NCBI RefSeq assembly: GCF_021729085.1
Contig: NZ_JAJSAR010000001.1
Location: 124,001 to 188,000 of the forward strand
DNA length: 64,000 nucleotides
Reading direction: 5' to 3'
From: Pseudohongiella sp. O18
Lineage (GTDB): Bacteria; Pseudomonadota; Gammaproteobacteria; Pseudomonadales; Pseudohongiellaceae
Shown here: positions 27,695 through 36,832 of the stretch, one piece after another
Position numbering within the stretch: position 1 is the first letter of the stretch
How the letters are laid out: every line of letters begins with the position of its first letter
Made by a program: the position numbers and the translations under genes
Notes under the pieces: generated by a model
Databases searched by the model: none
The model's input: the letters and a program-made list of their open reading frames with translations, nothing else
What the model was told of the DNA's origin: nothing

Positions 27695-29461
27695 TTACTG
27701 CAACGGGTAGAACAACAGTAAAACGGTGAGGGTGGTTACGCCAACAATTATGTTCATCGGGATACCTGCACGCAAAAAGTCAGAAAACCGGTAGCTACCT
27801 GGGCCGTAAACCATCAGGTTGGTCTGATAACCCAGTGGCGTCGCGAAACTGGCCGATGCCGCTACCATGATCGCGAACATGAAAGGCTCTGGATCAAGCC
27901 CCGCTTGCTGCGTGATGGCCAGCGCCAAAGGCACCATGATCACTGCGGCCGCATTGTTGGTGATTACCTCGGTCAGCAACGAGACCGCTGCGTATATAAG
28001 CACCAGCAGCAACCATGGACGCCCACCACTCAACTCCACAATAGCCAGGGCCAGCGCCGCCGCAACGCCAGTTTTTTGCAGGGCCGCACCCAGGGCGAAT
28101 GAAGCGGCAATAGTGATCAGCACTGGCAATTCAAGACTTTTCTCCGCCTGGCTGATTGTCAGGCAGCCTGTGGCCATCATGACACCGACTGCAATAAGTG
28201 CAGCATCCAGCATGCTCACCAGATTCATTCCGGCCGCGCCTACTGCCAGCAGCAGGATGGTCCAGGCCAGTCCAGCCTTCTCGTGCCTCGGCGCGACTTT
28301 ATCCAGATCGTTGACGACCAGAAAGTCCTTGTTGTACTGCTGACGCGTAACAAACGCAGGACGGGCCTCCAGCAACAGCGTGTCACCTGGTTTTATAATG
28401 ATATTGCCCAGGTTGCCCTCTATACGCTCACCGTTTCGGGCCAGTGCCATGACAACCGCACCATAGCGATCATGGAATCGCGAGCTTCGAATGGTCTCGC
28501 CAACTGCCGCACATGACTGGGAAACAACGACTTCTATCAGCCGCCGCTCTGCGCGGTCCTGCTGCATCAGGGTATTCTCGCCGGCAGATGCCGTCAGGCC
28601 ATTAATGCGTAGTAGATCTGTCACGGCCTCTGTTTCCCCGGCGAATACCAATCGGTCACCCGCCAACAATGTCTCTTCAGATGGCGCGGCAGTAACCACC
28701 GAATCACCACGGCTGATTTCCACCAGGTATAGTCGCTCCAGATCTCGCAGACCTGCCTTTTCAACGGTCAGTCCAACCAGAGGACCATGGGGGTCGACAG
28801 CTACCTCAACAGTAAATTCACGCATGTTGGCAAACGGTCTGCGGGCACTTCGATCGGGCAGAACCCTTGGCAGGACCAGCAGCATGAATATAGCGGAGAC
28901 CAATGCAACAGGCAGACCAATCATTGTGATGGAGAATATGCCAAACGCATCATTACCTGTGAGCGATTGATATTGACCAGATACAACCAGGTTGGTGCTG
29001 GTGCCGATCATGGTCAGTGTTCCACCTACGATGGCAGCATAACTAAGAGGTATCAGCAGGCGCGAAGGCGCAATACCTATCTTGCGTGACCAGGAATTGA
29101 TGGCCGGTATCATGGTGGCCACGACGGGTGTGTTATTGAGAAATGCACTCAGCGGCAGCACGGGCAAAAACAGGCGCAGCATGGCGCCTCTTATGGACTG
29201 TGGTTTACCCAGAAAACGATTGACCAGCAGGTCGATGCCGCCCGAACCATGCAATCCGGCGGCGACCGCAAACATTGCCGCGACTGTAATCAGCCCGGGA
29301 TTCGCGAATCCTGCAAGCGCCTCAGTCGGCGTCAGAACCCCGGCCAGACTCAGGATTGCCAGGGCCGTCATCAGTACCACGTGAGCGGGCAATCGAGTAG
29401 TGATCAGCGCCAGCAGAACGCCGGCGGTCAACCCGAGAGACAACAATGCCTGCCAATCCAT
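27695..29461 (-). CDS. SLC13/DASS-family transporter with two RCK_C (TrkA-C) domains
   Basis: A 588-aa inner-membrane permease of the SLC13 (divalent anion:Na+ symporter) family. An N-terminal membrane domain of about five helices contains SAFLNNTPVVATMIP and MIGTSTNLVVSGQY, which are the SLC13 SNT/SxT-type motifs; a C-terminal membrane half repeats the pattern (ITNNAAAVIMVPLALAI and TPLGYQTNLMVYG). Between them lie two TrkA_C domains at about residues 200-375 that usually sense ligands or nucleotides. Substrates in the family include sulfate, dicarboxylates and arsenite. The ATG at 29461 has AGGTGA upstream. It stands alone between the PQQ gene and pirin. Confidence 0.87.
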   Translation of the reverse strand: MDWQALLSLGLTAGVLLALITTRLPAHVVLMTALAILSLAGVLTPTEALAGFANPGLITVAAMFAVAAGLHGSGGIDLLVNRFLGKPQSIRGAMLRLFLPVLPLSAFLNNTPVVATMIPAINSWSRKIGIAPSRLLIPLSYAAIVGGTLTMIGTSTNLVVSGQYQSLTGNDAFGIFSITMIGLPVALVSAIFMLLVLPRVLPDRSARRPFANMREFTVEVAVDPHGPLVGLTVEKAGLRDLERLYLVEISRGDSVVTAAPSEETLLAGDRLVFAGETEAVTDLLRINGLTASAGENTLMQQDRAERRLIEVVVSQSCAAVGETIRSSRFHDRYGAVVMALARNGERIEGNLGNIIIKPGDTLLLEARPAFVTRQQYNKDFLVVNDLDKVAPRHEKAGLAWTILLLAVGAAGMNLVSMLDAALIAVGVMMATGCLTISQAEKSLELPVLITIAASFALGAALQKTGVAAALALAIVELSGGRPWLLLVLIYAAVSLLTEVITNNAAAVIMVPLALAITQQAGLDPEPFMFAIMVAASASFATPLGYQTNLMVYGPGSYRFSDFLRAGIPMNIIVGVTTLTVLLLFYPLQ

Positions 29462-29538
29462 AATAATTCACCTGAAAGCCCATTGAGGGAAGGAACGGAT
29501 TGGCAGTATAGAGCAGCGTTTATATTACATAAAAGAAT

Positions 29539-29556
29539 ATTTAATTATAATTAAAT
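29539..29556. repeat. 18-bp AT-only perfect palindrome
   Basis: ATTTAATTATAATTAAAT reads identically on both strands. It lies just after the pirin stop codon and 78 bases upstream of the transporter ATG, both on the minus strand. It may be an operator for a regulator or an AT-rich promoter feature; its compositional simplicity limits the claim. Confidence 0.4.
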
Positions 29557-29567
29557 CGACTTTGAGA

Positions 29568-30434
29568 CTAAAAAGTCTGTGCCAAAACACCGCGGCGATA
29601 GTCATCCAGCGCCTGCTCAATCTCCTGACGGGTGTTCATTACGAACGGCCCGTACTGGACGATCGGCTCGTTTAATGGCTGACCCGCAAGTACCACCACA
29701 CGTGTGTTGTCCGCCAGCGTGCGCAGATCAATGCGACTGCCATTTCGAGACATTCTTGCCAGCTTGCCTCGCTGCACACGACTGCCCTGCTCGCCCAGTG
29801 CTATTTCGCCTTCATAGACATAGATCAGGGTTGTGGCGCCGTCATTCACTTCAATGGTGTGCGTATCCGACGCCTTGTCGAAATGCAGATCAAGGTATAC
29901 CGGCTCTGTGTCAGGCCTGGAGACCAGCCCCTCCAGCAACTCTCCGTCCAACTGTGCACGCCCTGCGATCAGTTTGCCGGAGACTGCGGCACCGGCGTAT
30001 TCCGGAATGCTTGCCGAAGGAATATCTCGGTAGTCCGGCGCCTGCATCTTGCTGTGTGCCGGCAGGTTGAGCCAGACCTGAAAGCCGCGCATACGCCCTT
30101 CAGTCTGCTTGGGCATCTCTGAGTGTATGATGCCAGCGCCCGCAGTCATCCACTGCACATCGCCGTTTTGCAGATCACCTACATTGCCCATGTGATCCTG
30201 ATGCTCCATATGGCCCTGCAACATATAGGTAATAGTTTCAAAACCCCGGTGCGGGTGCGGTGGAAAACCACCGATATAGTCGCTTGCCTCAGCGGAGCCG
30301 AATTCATCCATCATCAGGAAAGGGTCAAACCGCGCCGGATCACCGGCCCCTCCGAACACTCGGAGCAGTTTTACCCCATCGCCGTCTGAAGAAGGGCGAG
30401 CGACAATCAGTTCTTCCAGTTTTTTCGCCGTCAT
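29568..30434 (-). CDS. Pirin-family protein
   Basis: A 288-aa bicupin of the pirin family. The ATG at 30434 has AGGAG seven bases before it, so it is preferred to an upstream TTG. The N-terminal cupin carries the metal-binding pattern HPHRGFETITYML, HQDHMG and the HSEMP glutamate near residue 102. Bacterial pirins have been reported as quercetinases or as regulators of metabolic enzymes; nothing here decides between these. It is divergent from a LysR gene at 30551, a frequent arrangement for pirin, and may be controlled by it. A short AT-rich spacer separates them. Confidence 0.88.
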   Translation of the reverse strand: MTAKKLEELIVARPSSDGDGVKLLRVFGGAGDPARFDPFLMMDEFGSAEASDYIGGFPPHPHRGFETITYMLQGHMEHQDHMGNVGDLQNGDVQWMTAGAGIIHSEMPKQTEGRMRGFQVWLNLPAHSKMQAPDYRDIPSASIPEYAGAAVSGKLIAGRAQLDGELLEGLVSRPDTEPVYLDLHFDKASDTHTIEVNDGATTLIYVYEGEIALGEQGSRVQRGKLARMSRNGSRIDLRTLADNTRVVVLAGQPLNEPIVQYGPFVMNTRQEIEQALDDYRRGVLAQTF

Positions 30435-30550
30435 GATCAATCTCCTGTGAACGCATCGATCAACATTTTAGATACCATTATAATAGCCGCAACAATTTGA
30501 TGTTATGATGCAAAAAAACCGACCCATACATTAAATTTTTAGATATAACT

Positions 30551-31459
30551 ATGAAGCAGCCACGTATATCCCTGGAACAGTGGGCAGCATTTGTTGCTGT
30601 GGTCGATGAAGGCAGCTTTGCCCGGGCTGCCGAGCAACTCAACAAAAGTCAGTCAAGTATCAGCTATGCCATCTCCCGTATCAACGAGCTGCTACCCACT
30701 GCCGTCCTGACACTGTCCGGCCGCAAAGCCACATTGACGCGTGAAGGCAAGGTCATGTATCGACGTGCCAAGCAGTTGTTACAACAGGCACAGACTGCCG
30801 AGCAAGTGGCAGCCACACTGGCACGTGGCACAGAACCTGAGGTTGTACTGGCCGTCGATGGCCTGCTGGAACCGGGGCAGTTACTGCCAACTCTGGAGAA
30901 GTTCTCAGCGGCATTTCCGATGACCCGATTGCGAATCCTGGAAACGCAGCTGTCAGGCACGGAAGAAGCCATCCTGGAGCGCAAGGCTGATGTAGTTATC
31001 AGTCACCAGGTGCCCGTGGGCTACATGGGAACCCCGCTCAAAGTGGTGCGCATGATTCCGGTCGCGCATCCAGATCACCCCTTGGCGCAGCAGCATGAAT
31101 CCACGGGAATCAATGATTTTGAGCTCCGCAGCTGGCGGCAGATTGTGCTGCGCGACAGTGGTCAGCGCCGTGAACAGGATGCCGGCTGGCTAGGTTCGGA
31201 ACAGCGCTGGACTGTCAGCCACTTTTCTACCACGATCAAAGCGCTGCGTGCCGGACTTGGATTCGCCTTCTTGCCCACGGACTGGGTGAAGCGAGAGCTT
31301 GCAAGTGGTGAACTGAAGCAGTTAAGCCTAAGTATGGGCGCCGAGCGGCGTCTGCCTCTCTATCTTGTGATGGCGGCGGCTGACAGCGTCGGACCAGCGA
31401 CCAAAGCGCTGGCCCGACTACTCATCGAATCGCTTGGTGATCAGTCGGAAACTGGCTGA
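30551..31459 (+). CDS. LysR-family regulator divergent from pirin
   Basis: A 302-aa LysR-type regulator. The N-terminal helix-turn-helix is seen as FARAAEQLNKSQSSISYAI, and the effector domain starts near residue 90 (EVVLAVDGLLEPGQLLP). The start at 30551 is the first ATG of the frame. Divergence from pirin with a 116-base spacer suggests that it regulates that gene and itself. The 3' end runs 19 bases into the end of the converging esterase gene. The ligand cannot be read from the sequence. Confidence 0.87.
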   Translation: MKQPRISLEQWAAFVAVVDEGSFARAAEQLNKSQSSISYAISRINELLPTAVLTLSGRKATLTREGKVMYRRAKQLLQQAQTAEQVAATLARGTEPEVVLAVDGLLEPGQLLPTLEKFSAAFPMTRLRILETQLSGTEEAILERKADVVISHQVPVGYMGTPLKVVRMIPVAHPDHPLAQQHESTGINDFELRSWRQIVLRDSGQRREQDAGWLGSEQRWTVSHFSTTIKALRAGLGFAFLPTDWVKRELASGELKQLSLSMGAERRLPLYLVMAAADSVGPATKALARLLIESLGDQSETG

Positions 31460-33030
31460 CGCCGACGATCCATCACGCGGTCAAACACAGCCCAGTTATC
31501 AGGCATCAGATCTGTTTCAGCACTGACCTCAGTGCCTATCAGCAGATAATTGCGCTCGGCATTGCTATAGGGCAGCCATTCTGCCTGGCCAGGCGCAGAC
31601 GGCTGACCATGGTGAGCAAAGTTGACCCAGTAATCGGACATGATGTCTGCCAGACGATAATCCAGGGCTGTACCACGCGATGACAAGGTCTGGACATTGT
31701 TAAATGCGTAGGCAATTTCAGAGGCATGGTAGGCCCCAAGGTTCGCTTCAGCGGCACCGGGTGGTTGATGCGTAAAGTAGTATAGGTACGCGGGCTGCCC
31801 AACATGTCGAGTCAGATTTGCCCAGGTCACCATATTCCAGCCGAAGGTGGCGTCACGAAAACTGGCCAGCACTGATTCGCGGATATTGTCCTCAGGGTAA
31901 ACATCCAGCACCAGGTCAGCGAAGTCGCCAAACTGCGCCTGCAGTCTTGCACGATAGGCTTCGGCCGTTGATGGCAGATTGGCCGCCGCCCCCAGCGTAG
32001 TGCCCTCGTCGCTGTTGAACCCCACCATCACGGGAACTGCGCGTTGTCTGCCTTCAGAAAAAATCTCATACGGCTGGGCGGGAATGATCCAGCCATCCAC
32101 AATGCCGTCCGTGCGGAATCCAGCTGCCATCGCCTTGTCCAGCAGTTCCCGGCCGGGCATGTTGCGCAGGTCCGCGAGGCTGGCTGCGCCCAGCTGCGTT
32201 GCCAGTTCAACTCCTGAATTGATGGCGGGAGGGCCCGCTGAGGTCTGACGATCCAACGCAACCCGGGTATCAAGACGGGCCCCACTTTGGGCAATTACTT
32301 TGTGAAACAGCCCTTCGGTCAATGGACTGGCTGTTAACAGATTCACCGACCAGGCACCCGCTGACTCCCCGAAGATTGTGACGTTGTCCGGATCGCCGCC
32401 GAACGCAGAGATATTCTCTTGCACCCAGCGAAGTGCCTCTATCTGGTCAAGGATGCCGTAATTGCCTGCTGAAAACTCTGGTGATTCGGAAACCAGCTCA
32501 GGATGAGCAAAAAAGCCGAACACACCGAGGCGGTAATTGATCGTAACGACCACCACGTCTTTGGCGGCCAGGTTGGTGCCGTCGTAGGTCTCGATCGCGC
32601 CTGAGCCACGCGTCAGCGCACCGCCGTGAATCCAGACCATGACAGGCCGGTCGGCCCCGGGTTCTGCTGCACTCCACACATTGAGGTATAGACAGTCCTC
32701 GCTGCTGACACGTGCGGGTCGGTAAAAGAAAGAACCTTCTGGATAGGGCTGCTGAAGGCAGTCCGGACCAAAACTATCAGCCAGTCGCTCCCCCTGCCAG
32801 GAGGGTGCGGGTTTTGGTGCCTGCCAGCGTGCCTGACCTACGGGTGGCATTGCATAGGGTATGCCCTTGAAGATGGATACCTGAGGATGCCGCTCCGAAG
32901 CGGTTCCAAGCAGCGCACCCTGAGGCGTGTCGAGACGGACCAATGCTGTCTGAGTGGGTTGTTGCGCTACGATTGCGCCGGCCCACAGGCCAACGGCGGC
33001 AACGAGGAGCGTTTTCAACGTCTTTCTCAT
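31441..33030 (-). CDS. Secreted type B carboxylesterase
   Basis: An exported 529-aa alpha/beta hydrolase of the carboxylesterase/lipase type B family. A signal peptide ends near IVAQQ. The oxyanion motif is IHGGALTRGSG (about residue 134), the nucleophile S223 lies in IFGESAGAWS, a glutamate in FNSDEGTTLG is the likely acid, and the histidine in GAYHASEIAYAF the base. EDCLYLNVW is the type B signature. The family hydrolyses a wide range of carboxylic esters, so the substrate is open. AGGAAC stands upstream of the ATG. It follows the lipoprotein peptidase gene by 88 bases on the same strand. Confidence 0.88.
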   Translation of the reverse strand: MRKTLKTLLVAAVGLWAGAIVAQQPTQTALVRLDTPQGALLGTASERHPQVSIFKGIPYAMPPVGQARWQAPKPAPSWQGERLADSFGPDCLQQPYPEGSFFYRPARVSSEDCLYLNVWSAAEPGADRPVMVWIHGGALTRGSGAIETYDGTNLAAKDVVVVTINYRLGVFGFFAHPELVSESPEFSAGNYGILDQIEALRWVQENISAFGGDPDNVTIFGESAGAWSVNLLTASPLTEGLFHKVIAQSGARLDTRVALDRQTSAGPPAINSGVELATQLGAASLADLRNMPGRELLDKAMAAGFRTDGIVDGWIIPAQPYEIFSEGRQRAVPVMVGFNSDEGTTLGAAANLPSTAEAYRARLQAQFGDFADLVLDVYPEDNIRESVLASFRDATFGWNMVTWANLTRHVGQPAYLYYFTHQPPGAAEANLGAYHASEIAYAFNNVQTLSSRGTALDYRLADIMSDYWVNFAHHGQPSAPGQAEWLPYSNAERNYLLIGTEVSAETDLMPDNWAVFDRVMDRRRQPVSD

Positions 33031-33118
33031 GTCCAGTTCCTGTTATTCTGCTGATTTTGACGGAGACCAGACGATGCAGGAATTTGGCATGGAAAACAAG
33101 TATTCCGCCAGGCGATGC

Positions 33119-33970
33119 TCAGCTTTGCATCTCGTTGCGGATGGCAGACAGGTTCTGTTGGGCTGGCTGGTAATCGGGCTGAATCGACAGTAACTGTTCC
33201 AGCACACTGGCAGCACGGGCCAGGTCACCCTGTTGATAGAGCCAATTGCTATAGCCCATCGCGATAACAGCCTGATCAGGCCACTGTTGGTAGCCCGCCT
33301 GCCAGGCTGCTCCGCTTAGTTCCGGATGCAGCCGCTGAAAATCTGCCACTGCCATAAAATAATCTGACACTTCCGCCGAGGCTGGTAGATCTCCTGGTGT
33401 CAGCGCTACATAAGCCCAATGCTCGGCTCGCTGCCAGGTCCGCTCGAACACCGGCAGCGCCACCCGATGTTCACGAACGGTGCCTGAGCGAAGAATTAAC
33501 TCCTGTTGTTCAGGGTCAAATCCAACAACAACCGCATAGTGCCATTGTGGCAACACGCTTAGTCCCAGATTCTGAAACACCAGCACCGGGTTACCTGCAT
33601 CCAGTTCATTGATGATGGCAGTCAGCGTGCCCGGTATAACGTATGGAATGCGCTCAAACGTTCGCGTCGCCGCCAGCATTTCCACCTGCAGAGAGCCCTG
33701 CCTTGATGGAATATAAACGTGGGAAACGAGCTCATCTGGCTGCACGGCAACCTGATTGTATTGCAGGATTGTCGCCAATGCGGCCGGACCACACTGGTAA
33801 AGCTCCTGAGGAAAAAAGGGGACATCGACCAGTTCGACACCCTCAGGCAACTGGTCAGACGGACGGGACAGCAGCTGCTGACTTTGTGGTGTCGCAGCAC
33901 ACGCTACCAGCAGGAAGGCGAGAAACAGGAGAAAAGGCACCCGCAAGCGGGTGCCTGATCGCATTGACAT
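33119..33970 (-). CDS. PA2778-family lipoprotein cysteine peptidase with TPR
   Basis: A 283-aa lipoprotein. The lipobox ends at C24 (FLLVAC). A C39-like papain-fold domain follows: catalytic C60 in LYQCGPAALATIL, H144 in LPQWHYAVVVGFDP with the nearby aspartate. The C-terminal third has TPR-like helices (YQQGDLARAASVLEQLL). This combination is that of the PA2778 family. The start codon overlaps the upstream stop as TGATG, so it is translationally coupled to the small membrane protein encoded before it. The anchored enzyme may process a partner peptide at the outer or inner membrane surface; that is inference. Confidence 0.85.
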   Translation of the reverse strand: MSMRSGTRLRVPFLLFLAFLLVACAATPQSQQLLSRPSDQLPEGVELVDVPFFPQELYQCGPAALATILQYNQVAVQPDELVSHVYIPSRQGSLQVEMLAATRTFERIPYVIPGTLTAIINELDAGNPVLVFQNLGLSVLPQWHYAVVVGFDPEQQELILRSGTVREHRVALPVFERTWQRAEHWAYVALTPGDLPASAEVSDYFMAVADFQRLHPELSGAAWQAGYQQWPDQAVIAMGYSNWLYQQGDLARAASVLEQLLSIQPDYQPAQQNLSAIRNEMQS

Positions 33971-34362
33971 CAGAGTCCCGGGAAAATATCGGTAACGCCA
34001 GCGATGTCCAGCAGCATGAAGATTACCAGCAGGAACAGAACGGTTTCCAGCAGGCCCTCACCCGCAGGCAGCTCATCTATCTGTGCTGAAAGCGCTGCCA
34101 GTTCCGCCTGGCTCATCGCGTTTACACGCGCCTGGGCATCCGCAGCATCCACGCCACGAGCGGCCAGTTGAGCCTGCACATCGGCTCGACTCAGAAAGTT
34201 ATTTACCGAGGCTCGCTGATCAGCGACCTGCATCTCCTGCATCAGCTGTTCGGTAGTTACCATGGTTTGCGGCGCAGCGTATGCCTGCTGGAACATTGCT
34301 CCGAATGCAAAAACTGTAGCCAACATCCAGGTCGTGACGGACTTAAGTGTTCTGATTTTCAT
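33970..34362 (-). CDS. PA2779-family small membrane protein
   Basis: A 130-aa protein from the ATG at 34362, which has AAGGAG seven bases upstream; an open extension before it lacks a ribosome-binding sequence. An N-terminal signal ends at QQAYAAP. An alanine- and glutamine-rich helical middle (RASVNNFLSRADVQAQLAAR-like) is followed by a C-terminal membrane helix (LLETVLFLLVIFMLL). It belongs to the PA2779 family, always seen next to the PA2778-type peptidase, and its stop overlaps that gene. This fixed pairing suggests that it is a substrate or partner of the peptidase. Confidence 0.83.
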   Translation of the reverse strand: MKIRTLKSVTTWMLATVFAFGAMFQQAYAAPQTMVTTEQLMQEMQVADQRASVNNFLSRADVQAQLAARGVDAADAQARVNAMSQAELAALSAQIDELPAGEGLLETVLFLLVIFMLLDIAGVTDIFPGL

Positions 34363-34435
34363 GACTGACTCCTTTTCATTGAAAACAAAATTTACTGCTA
34401 TCGAACATCTATGTTCAACGGGCAAGCCACCGGAA

Positions 34436-35272
34436 TTATTCCGAGGGCGGTACCTGGTGGACATAGATATCCCGCTGCGGGAACGGAATACTCAAACCTG
34501 CTTTATCAAATTCTTTGTAGACCAGCTCATTCATACGGAAATGGACACCCCAGAAATCGGCCGCGTTCACCCACACCCGTACGACAATATTGACAGAGCT
34601 GTCTGCAAGCGCCGACACGGCCATAAAAGGGGCCGGGTCTTTGAGGATGCGATCATCGGCTTCAATCAAACGCCCCAGAACACCGTATGCCGTGTCGACG
34701 TCGTCGCCGTATGCGATACCAAAGGTCCAGTCGACCCGTCGCGTAGGCTGTGCTGAATAATTGATCAGAGAGCCCGTGGACAAAGGCCCATTGGGAACAA
34801 ATATCGTTTTGTTGTCTGGAGTGGTCAGCTCGGTGACAAAGATCTGGATCTCCTTGACGGTTCCCATATGCCCTTGAGCTTCAATAAAGTCACCGACCTT
34901 GAAGTACTTGAAAAACAGGATCATGACGCCGCCAGCGAAGTTCTGCAGCGTGCCTGACAGGGCGAGGCCGATGGCCAGACCAGCCGCACCAAGGATGGCT
35001 ATAAAGGATGTCATCTGAACACCCAGCACACCCAGTGCCGTGATATATACCAGTACCTTCATCAATATCGACATCAGGCTGGCCAGGAAGGAAGCCAGTG
35101 ATGGATCAACTTTGCTGCGCTTCAATAAGCGTTTGACCAGGCCAACCAGGATGCTGACGACCCACAGTCCAAGCACCAGAGTGGCCAGCGCACCAACAAT
35201 TCGTGGACCGTAGGTCAACGCGTAGCTGATGAATACCTCGGTTGAAAAGTTAAGATTCTCTAGTGATTCCAT
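34436..35272 (-). CDS. Small-conductance mechanosensitive channel MscS-family
   Basis: A 278-aa channel of the MscS family that opens under membrane tension after osmotic downshock. Three N-terminal transmembrane helices end in the pore-lining TM3, here AILGAAGLAIGLALSGTLQNFAGGVM, with the expected Ala/Gly pattern. The beta domain follows (GDFIEAQGHMGTVKEIQIF, TTPDNKTIFVPNG), then an alpha/beta C-terminal part. Length agrees with E. coli MscS (286). The gene is separate from its neighbours; a 73-base gap precedes the PA2779 gene. The 219-base region upstream, 35273-35491, shows no recognised feature apart from the promoter-side AT content. Confidence 0.92.
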   Translation of the reverse strand: MESLENLNFSTEVFISYALTYGPRIVGALATLVLGLWVVSILVGLVKRLLKRSKVDPSLASFLASLMSILMKVLVYITALGVLGVQMTSFIAILGAAGLAIGLALSGTLQNFAGGVMILFFKYFKVGDFIEAQGHMGTVKEIQIFVTELTTPDNKTIFVPNGPLSTGSLINYSAQPTRRVDWTFGIAYGDDVDTAYGVLGRLIEADDRILKDPAPFMAVSALADSSVNIVVRVWVNAADFWGVHFRMNELVYKEFDKAGLSIPFPQRDIYVHQVPPSE

Positions 35273-35491
35273 AGTTGTTATTGACTCCCGGAAGGCTTGA
35301 TGGACACGGACGACATGGCCTGTTTCGCAACATTAACCTACACATCAACTGCGGCTGTCAAACAACTTTTTGCCATGCTTGTCTCGCCGCCGGTCTGACC
35401 GCATAATGACTTTTCGCACGCTGTGCCAGGTCAATTTACTGAAAATAGCTGTGTTGTCTGTCGGACGCAGACGTATTGCCAGGAGAGTATG

Positions 35492-36805
35492 ATGTTGCAC
35501 GCGAGATTGCACTCGACAATTAGAACAGGCCGAACCATATGTCAGGCTGTGCTTCTGCTGATGGCCTCTTCCATGACGACCGCGCAGACAGACACTGTGG
35601 CTCTGGTGGATGCCCGTATCATCAATGGCACCGGCACAGCCCCGGTTGACGACGGCGTCATAATTATCAACGCAGGCCGGATTATTGCTATTGGCAACTC
35701 AAACGATATCGACATCCCTGACCACGCCAATGTGGTGTCCATGGCTGGCAAAACCATTATCCCCGGCCTGATCAATGCACACGGTCATGTCAGTGACGTG
35801 CTCGGCCTCGAGTCCGGCCACTACAACACAGAAAACCTGTTGCGTCAGCTGAATCTGTACGCCAGCTATGGAGTAACCACGGTCATCAGCCTGGGCGGCG
35901 ATGAGCGTGAGGCTTTTGAGCTTCGCGACACCCAGCAAACTCCCGCTCTCGACCGGGCACGGATATACGTTGCGGGCCCCGTCCTGTCAGCCGATTCGCC
36001 CGACGAGGCGGCAGCTCTGGTCGACGAAGTTGCCAGGTCGAATCCCGATTTCATCAAGATTCGAGTGGATGACAACCTGGGTCGCACCGCCAAGATGGCA
36101 CCGGAGGTCTATCAGGCTTTCAGCGATCGCGCCGACCATCACGGCCTTCCACTGGCAGTACACATTTATTACCTGGATGACACGCGACAGGTAATTGAGG
36201 CGGGTGGCGACTTTGTCGCCCACAGTGTAAGAGACAGACATGTCGACCAGGCATTTGCCGATCAACTCATAGCGGCAGATATCTGCTACAGCCCGACGTT
36301 GACGCGGGAAGTGTCCACCTATATCTATGAGTCGGAACCCGATTTCTTCAGCGACCCCTTTTTCCTCGCTGGTGTTGATAGCGAAATTCTGGACACGCTG
36401 CGGGAACCTGCGCGCCAGCAGCGACTTCGCGACAGTGCCATGGCACAGCAATACAAGGCAGCACTGCCAATCGCAATGAGCAATCTCAAGATACTTGCCG
36501 ACGCCGGCGTGACAATAGCCATGGGCACCGACAGTGGTCCCGCCGCACGTTTTCAGGGATATTTTGAGCACCTGGAAATGTGGATGATGCAGGATGCAGG
36601 CCTGACGCCGATGCAGATCATCACCTCTGCCACCGGAGATGCCGCACACTGCATGGGTATCAGCGACGAACTCGGCACACTCGAGGCGGGCAAGTGGGCC
36701 GATCTGGTGGTTCTGTCAGCTGACCCGCTCGAAGATATTCGCAATACCCGCAGCATCGACCAGGTCTGGATAGCCGGCAAAGCGCTGCCCCGGCCCGGTT
36801 TTTAG
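35492..36805 (+). CDS. Exported amidohydrolase
   Basis: A 437-aa amidohydrolase-superfamily enzyme with a signal peptide (core ICQAVLLLMASSMTTAQ). ATG at 35492 has AGGAG six bases away, and an ATG three bases earlier is also possible. Metal ligands are HGH in IPGLINAHGHVSD, K in FIKIRVDDN, the histidines in VHIYYLDDTRQVI and DFVAHSVRD, and D in MGTDSGPAARF. DAARHCMG-like sequence and LGTLEAGKWADLVVL close the family signature. These exported members typically hydrolyse imide, peptide or lactone bonds, with prolidase- or imidazolonepropionase-like activity; the substrate is not fixed. It is 27 bases ahead of a histidine kinase gene. Confidence 0.85.
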   Translation: MLHARLHSTIRTGRTICQAVLLLMASSMTTAQTDTVALVDARIINGTGTAPVDDGVIIINAGRIIAIGNSNDIDIPDHANVVSMAGKTIIPGLINAHGHVSDVLGLESGHYNTENLLRQLNLYASYGVTTVISLGGDEREAFELRDTQQTPALDRARIYVAGPVLSADSPDEAAALVDEVARSNPDFIKIRVDDNLGRTAKMAPEVYQAFSDRADHHGLPLAVHIYYLDDTRQVIEAGGDFVAHSVRDRHVDQAFADQLIAADICYSPTLTREVSTYIYESEPDFFSDPFFLAGVDSEILDTLREPARQQRLRDSAMAQQYKAALPIAMSNLKILADAGVTIAMGTDSGPAARFQGYFEHLEMWMMQDAGLTPMQIITSATGDAAHCMGISDELGTLEAGKWADLVVLSADPLEDIRNTRSIDQVWIAGKALPRPGF

Positions 36806-36832
36806 CATGGTTCATAGTAGAGATAATTACTG

